DNA from: Begonia masoniana
Taxonomy: Eukaryota; Streptophyta; Magnoliopsida; Cucurbitales; Begoniaceae
NCBI GenBank assembly: GCA_022432975.1
Contig: CM039509.1
Span: 43,000,209 to 43,064,208, forward strand
DNA: 64,000 nt
Direction: 5' to 3'
Position numbers and translations under genes: made by a program. The notes under the pieces were generated by a model that was given only the letters and a program-made list of their open reading frames with translations, searched no databases and had not been told where the DNA came from. This document shows positions 59,157-64,000 of this stretch, piece after piece (position 1 is the stretch's first letter; each line of letters opens with the position of its first letter).

Positions 59157-59338
59157 AAGCGTCCGTCTTCTTCAGCTTCTTGGAAATTAGTTGTACAAGG
59201 TATAATGGAGGCAGAGGCAGAGGCAGAGGCAGAAGTAGGAGAATTATTAAAGGCGTGAAAAATGAATAATGGAAGTAAAGGTGCAATACTTGACTTTGTT
59301 AATCCTGCCATTGACTCTCTGAATCTGAATGGGAAGCT

Positions 59339-59369
<31 letters not shown>

Positions 59370-59973
59370 TTCAGCTTCTGGGTATTGAGTAAAAATGAGA
59401 TTTATCTGAAGTAAGAAGAATAATCCAACTCCAAGCTTACGGGTTTGAAAGAGTATAAGCTGACCAGGGTGATAATGATGGAACTGCAAATTAGGTGTCA
59501 AAAACCTAATCTTTTTCTGGTGGAAATTAAGAAAAGGAAAGATAATACCAGCCAAGTCATTCTTTGACTTTGAAGTCAACACGTCTTATTTAAACCACAG
59601 TTTTTCAATCCCACGGCACTTCTTTCTTCATTGCCACAATTCAATCTGTTCACGCCTAAGCTAATCTTCCAATAAGGCAATCACAGCTGAGACTGAGTCA
59701 AAAGCTAAAATCAGATTCCCACAATTGAACTACTTTGCAGATTATCGACCAGTCCACGTTTATTGACTTGAGAAGTACAACAAAATACAGGATCAAAACT
59801 GGGCATTATGAAATTTACCAGCCAATTCCTCAGCAGATGACTCTCTTTTTTTCACAAGGACGCGGCCAAGATTATTACTGATATCCGAGATTTATAAATC
59901 TAAGAAAAAGATTTACGAAGAAAGACACTCTTCCTCGGAGAAATACACCCAATAAGACAAGGCGAGATGCATG
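59157..59973. other. intergenic: upstream of the LysM gene and 3' flank of GPAT9
   Basis: A GAGGCA hexanucleotide repeat lies near 59210-59233 and a (CT)n microsatellite at about 59340-59364. Both fall in the probable 5' leader or promoter of the minus-strand LysM gene. A 111-codon open stretch (59247-59582, minus) ends in repeat-derived residues and is not credible as a gene. 59590-59973 is the probable GPAT9 3' UTR and flank. Confidence 0.5.
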
Positions 59974-62900
59974 TCACCTTTCTTCAAGTCGCCGTAATAC
60001 AGACTCGGCAAAGTTCTGTTGCCTGTGAAGATAAAGATGTAAATGGGAAAATAATGAAGGTTACTAGTTAGGTTGAAAGAAGTCGCCATGTGAAATCGAT
60101 AGACTTACTTTCCTTCTCTAAGTTTCGGGCTTGGGAGGGAGTGCTTCAAATATCCATCCCAAGGAACCTTCTTAAGACCGGCTCGAACGCATATTATGTC
60201 CCTCACCCTGAGAAATAAATAAATAAAATCCAAATGGGAATCGTTACAATATAAATATCAAGTGAACATTATTTTTCTTAGCATTGGGTTTGTGATAATG
60301 GAAAAGCTATATTACCTCTCTGCAAATTCAATGCCTGTCTCTCCAGGCTTCAAATTTTGGGGCTCCAAGTACCAAACATCACAGACAACAGCCCAGGATG
60401 TCATAAGCTGCAGGAGATGTTTGGTGAAAGATTGCCTGAAAAGAATCATATAATGTGCCCATCACATCTAGCAATTGAACCATAATAAAAATATTCGAAG
60501 AACATTATACCTAAGTTAAATCAAATCGCTAACTGCATTAAACTTCACACAAAATTAAGCAGCGTTCATCGAATGATATATCCCCATTCACAATGGTTAT
60601 TATGCAACAAATACAGTCGGTCTATGCAATAGAACACAATATAAATAGACAAGGTCCCTTACTTCCTGCTATTCCAAAAAGCATCGACAAAAATTTTGTT
60701 GTACTTGATTGCAATTGGACAAACAGAGCAGTCAAGCTCAAATGCACCCTGGTCAGTTTCAAATAGATAAAAGTGAATGAGATAATAAACAATAAAGAAC
60801 TAATAAAGTTACAAAGAAAAACAAATAATAGCAAGACGTCCATTTCATCAACTATTTTAAAACTTAAAACATGAAAAATGCTGCAAGGGTTTGTTATGAC
60901 TCAATCATAAGTGAGAAAAGACAGTTGAATCCATAGCTACAAATAAAACTATATTCAGTATTGTATCATATAAGATTACCTTCTTAAACATGACTGAGTA
61001 CTGGTTATTTACACAAGTTCCCTCAGGAAATATAAGCAGGGGATTGTTGTCAACCCCTTGCACATGGTCTCTTAACCTGAAAAGGACTAGTCATAAAATT
61101 ATTCTTGGACAACTTTGTTACATCAGTTTTGGACTAACTTTATAAAATCAGTTTCGCTTTTCCATTTGAAGGACTCACTTCTTTGCCACAATTTCACGGT
61201 CCTTCAACTCTGCACGATTGAACCAAATACACCCTATACTTTCCAATACAGTACTTTGCAATAGTCCTTCACAACACATACCACATACTGAATCAAATGT
61301 ATGACAAACATTATGAAACAAAAAATAAATAAAAAATTGATTTTTCTTATTCTAAACATGTCAAACATAAGCCAAACTCCCAGCTTCTACACTCCATGAA
61401 CTCAAAAAAAGGTTTTTTGAACCATAGTTGGGGCCAGATACTAAATATCAAAGATCACATTTTCATAGTCAAATTTTGCTAGAAACAAAAAGTACTAGTC
61501 AATGTGGAGGAAGAATTTTACAGGTGACCTCATTACCAAAATGTCATTCAATGCACATACATCATCCATAATTCAATGCGCGATTACCCATAAGGAACCA
61601 ACCTTCTTCAGTCATAAGGTCAAAAAATTCTCATGATCTGACAAGAGAAACTATTATGATACAACACAAAAAAAAAAGTTACTTCTTTGCCACAAGGGCA
61701 TTCGTAAAAGAGGGTTTTAAACCAGTAACTCTTGATAAAGACAAAAAGTTGACAAGGAATCTAATAACACTTCATACTTAGCATACAAGATATCAACTTC
61801 CAGCAGTTGTAAGAGGATACAATAATTAGAGAGACGCATCATATCTTCAAACAGTATGATTTTGTCTCGAGATTATAACTTACCAACCCACCCAACATGT
61901 TTCTGCATAATAACAGCAAATGCAGTCATCTGTTCTAAGATGATGAAATCAATCATTGAAGTGTGATTGGCCACAAAGACCTGCTCCACAAGTGAAACAA
62001 AAGTAAAGAAAAGAAGATGAAGGGATGCTTTGATATTTAAACATAGACGCATAGGAACATTACTAATATTAACAATAACTGTACAGCTTGAAGTACCTGC
62101 TTAGGACGTATGGAAGGCCGGGGTCCATGGTATCTGACAACCCCAGTCCAAGATGCGACAAAGAAGCTGCAAATCAACTCTACTAAAGCCCTCTACAGAA
62201 AACATGAGAAAGACCAAATCGCCGGGAATATTATTATTCAAGGAGGATACACAAAAACATTTAACAATACTGGACTGTAATATGTAAGATCTGATACCTC
62301 TATCTTCTTCCTCAACTTTTCATGACCTTTCAGAAGCAAGTTCACTGACAAGAATGCAGAAAGGAATATTATCCATCCTATTGCCAATATAAGCACCCTG
62401 AAAAATTAGCTCAGCAGACATTAATCAGATAGCCATTAGTAGATAGTCGAGGAAATAATGTGAAACAATCCATGCATGGCGAATTGATTAAAAGAAGCAT
62501 AGAAAATATTGATTGCAGCATTGCATGCATGCACAAATAGGATTGAAATAATTCTTCTCGAAATGAGAAAAAAGCGAACCTGGCTGGAAATAGGATTAGA
62601 CACCGAATCACCACTCCCAGACACCACAAAGGAAACAAATAGATGTTCCAGTTCCATGGCTCTGGTGGATTCGACTTGAAGCACCTTGTGAAGGAATCCT
62701 GGTCATCCGCCTCGTAATTACAGTACAGTACTTTTCATAAACCAAATAAGAACAGCCATTTAAATTAGCTTACATCAACAATGGCACCAGCAGCCTCCGT
62801 AAGAGCTGGCGAAATGTCAAGCAAGTCACCCCTAAAAGAAATTTGTAAGATTATCAATTCATTCCAAACTCATAAATAAAATTCTCACCCCTAGAAGCAA

Positions 62901-63121
62901 TCTTAAAGGAACTAAACACAAAATTGAAAAAACCTCGCAACATTTCAGACGATTTCTCGGGAGTAGAAAGATGAGAGAAAAGAGAAAAGCAAGAGGTGTT
63001 ACAAGCGGAGTGTGCCGCTAGGTTCGTGAATGGAGGATCCAGAAGGTAGGTAATCTTCGATGTTAGGCCGATCGAAATCTAACTCGGAGATAGAAGATTT
63101 GAGCTTCCCAGGTTGACCCAT
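59974..63121 (-). CDS. GPAT9: glycerol-3-phosphate acyltransferase 9 (GPAT9; 12 exons, 375 aa)
   Basis: The ER enzyme transferring acyl from acyl-CoA to sn-1 of glycerol-3-phosphate, the first step of membrane and storage lipid assembly. Exons in transcript order: 63003-63121, 62774-62831, 62580-62698, 62298-62397, 62097-62192, 61884-61980, 61179-61266, 60980-61076, 60663-60748, 60316-60435, 60109-60207, 59974-60022; all phases join. N-terminus MGQPGKLKSS, then PNIEDYLPSGSSI; TM segments near NIYLFPLWCLGVVIRCLILF and VLILAIGWIIFLSAFL. Acyltransferase motifs: ANHTSMIDF (block I, HX4D), GCIWFNRAE (block II), LIFPEGTCVNN (block III) and VCPIAIKY (block IV). The end is RRLEER. Length equals the conserved plant GPAT9 (about 376 aa). 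The frame stays open upstream to 63292 with two more ATGs; the Met at 63121 was chosen because it matches the family N-terminus. Confidence 0.96.
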
Positions 63122-63356
63122 GGCCGGTGGCTTCTCCGTCTCCTCAACTTCCGAAAGAGATAAAGCGGCGGTGGAGGTGGAGCCGTCGCCTTCCCGGTGG
63201 GACCGATCGGCGTTCAAGTAAACGGAATCGTAACGCTTACGCCCACCCCCGCAACTGCTGGGCCGTCCCCCCATCTCTCCAATCAAATTCACCTCTCCTT
63301 TTTATCTTTTCAGCTCTGGTTTTTCACCTCTCCGTCCTAAATTTTACTTCGTTTTT

Positions 63357-63401
<45 letters not shown>

Positions 63402-64000
63402 TTTTCTAATTTTTTATTTATAATTACTTTTTATAATTTCACGTATTTTTAGATAAATTTCATCAAATGTGTGCCAATTTTGCTTATATTGATAATTTTA
63501 ACTTACTTTGTTTATTTTCCTACTCACAATCTTAATCTATCAAAAGCTAGAAGACAATGTCATTGTGCTATGTCTTTAAAATCGATTGTAATATCGAGTT
63601 TGTGTAAGAAATCAAGTGAATCAAAATAATTAAGATAGGTTAAAATAACCATTGTAAGTAAAAAAAGTGAGACTTTTGATTCAATTTATCAAAGCATGGA
63701 CCGTTTTTCTATTGAACACAGTTAATACGAATAATTTTACTCAAAAAATAATGTATGGTATCAGTTATCTCTTATTTTCGCATGAACTAAATTACACGTT
63801 ATCTTATATTATGTTTAAATAAGATTAAGGTATAATTTGGTGAGACATTACAAAACAATCTTACCAATAATACTTAGTTGGGCTAGGCTTTGAACTAATC
63901 TTCAAAGGCCCAATCTCTCTCTCTCTCAGTTAAGCATTTTAACAAATGGACAAATCACCTCCAAAAGAAGAAATTTAGGCATCATGCAATAGTGAAAGGC
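63122..64000. other. GPAT9 5' UTR/promoter and terminal intergenic sequence
   Basis: 63122-63292 is in frame with GPAT9 and may be 5' UTR or an alternative N-terminal extension. A long (CT)n tract fills 63361-63399. Beyond it the DNA is AT-rich. Near the edge, TTGGGCT (63879-63885) and AGGCCCA (63906-63912) are site II-like words that may belong to a gene outside the window. No coding region is seen after 63300. Confidence 0.45.
63361..63399. repeat. (CT)n microsatellite upstream of GPAT9
   Basis: About 19 CT units lie 240-280 bp upstream of the GPAT9 start codon, which reads as (GA)n in the transcript sense. Confidence 0.95.

Noticed and set aside
59247..59582. 111-codon minus-strand ORF with an ERERERER run
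   Set aside because: The run comes from the (CT)n microsatellite. There is no domain, and it lies in the upstream region of the LysM gene.
1..64000. tRNA or snoRNA genes and bacterial-type operons or defence systems
   Set aside because: I saw no convincing cloverleaf or snoRNA box pairs by eye, though a dedicated scan could find some. Spliced plant genes rule out operon logic.

Overview
This window is nuclear DNA from a flowering plant, most likely a eudicot. Genes have many short exons with GT-AG introns, intergenic DNA is AT-rich, and long-terminal-repeat (LTR) retrotransposons are abundant. One intron carries a chloroplast rbcL fragment, and the gene set is a standard land-plant set. The species cannot be fixed from the sequence; a cucurbit is possible but unproven. 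All exon structures were assembled by hand from open frames, splice dinucleotides and family knowledge.

Layout. 1-12.4 kb is repeat territory. It holds the 3' part of an LTR element with a decayed gag-like ORF (1-3758), two copies of a block joining that LTR to a dead MULE transposase (3606-4505 and 5558-6455), and a 5.2-kb solo-LTR-like insertion (7179-12391, target-site duplication CGAGG). Within the insertion a 27-bp unit is tandemly repeated about 112 times, in two blocks separated by a second copy of the host flank. 14.2-19.0 kb holds a bromodomain protein gene (9 exons, 712 aa). 20.2-22.9 kb holds an RLCK-VII kinase gene (7 exons, 409 aa). 24.5-34.3 kb is a decayed Ty3/gypsy element whose pol is split by two related solo LTRs (25935-28345 and 30541-32942, each with a 5-bp target-site duplication) and by a third fragment. 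34344-35282 is a complete Cassandra TRIM element with 5S rRNA sequence in its LTRs. 37.4-38.2 kb is a galacturonosyltransferase pseudogene.

From 38.6 kb to the end the window is gene-rich: a ubiquilin (DSK2, minus), a PPR protein (plus), a LAZ1/DUF300 membrane protein (plus) carrying the rbcL fragment and a 260-bp intronic tandem duplication, a histidine-phosphatase (phosphoglycerate-mutase-like) protein (minus), the SNARE regulator SLY1 (plus), a LysM GPI-anchored receptor-like protein (minus) and the ER acyltransferase GPAT9 (minus). Two gene pairs are head-to-head: DSK2/PPR, with a site II palindrome between them, and the phosphatase/SLY1 pair, about 300 bp apart.

These are housekeeping or signalling genes and do not form an operon-like unit. 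The most unusual content is the repeat architecture: several related LTRs carry unstable tandem or palindromic arrays near their 3' ends. Two local duplications differ mainly by single-base indels, so an assembly artefact must be excluded before any biological reading. I found no convincing new multi-gene system.
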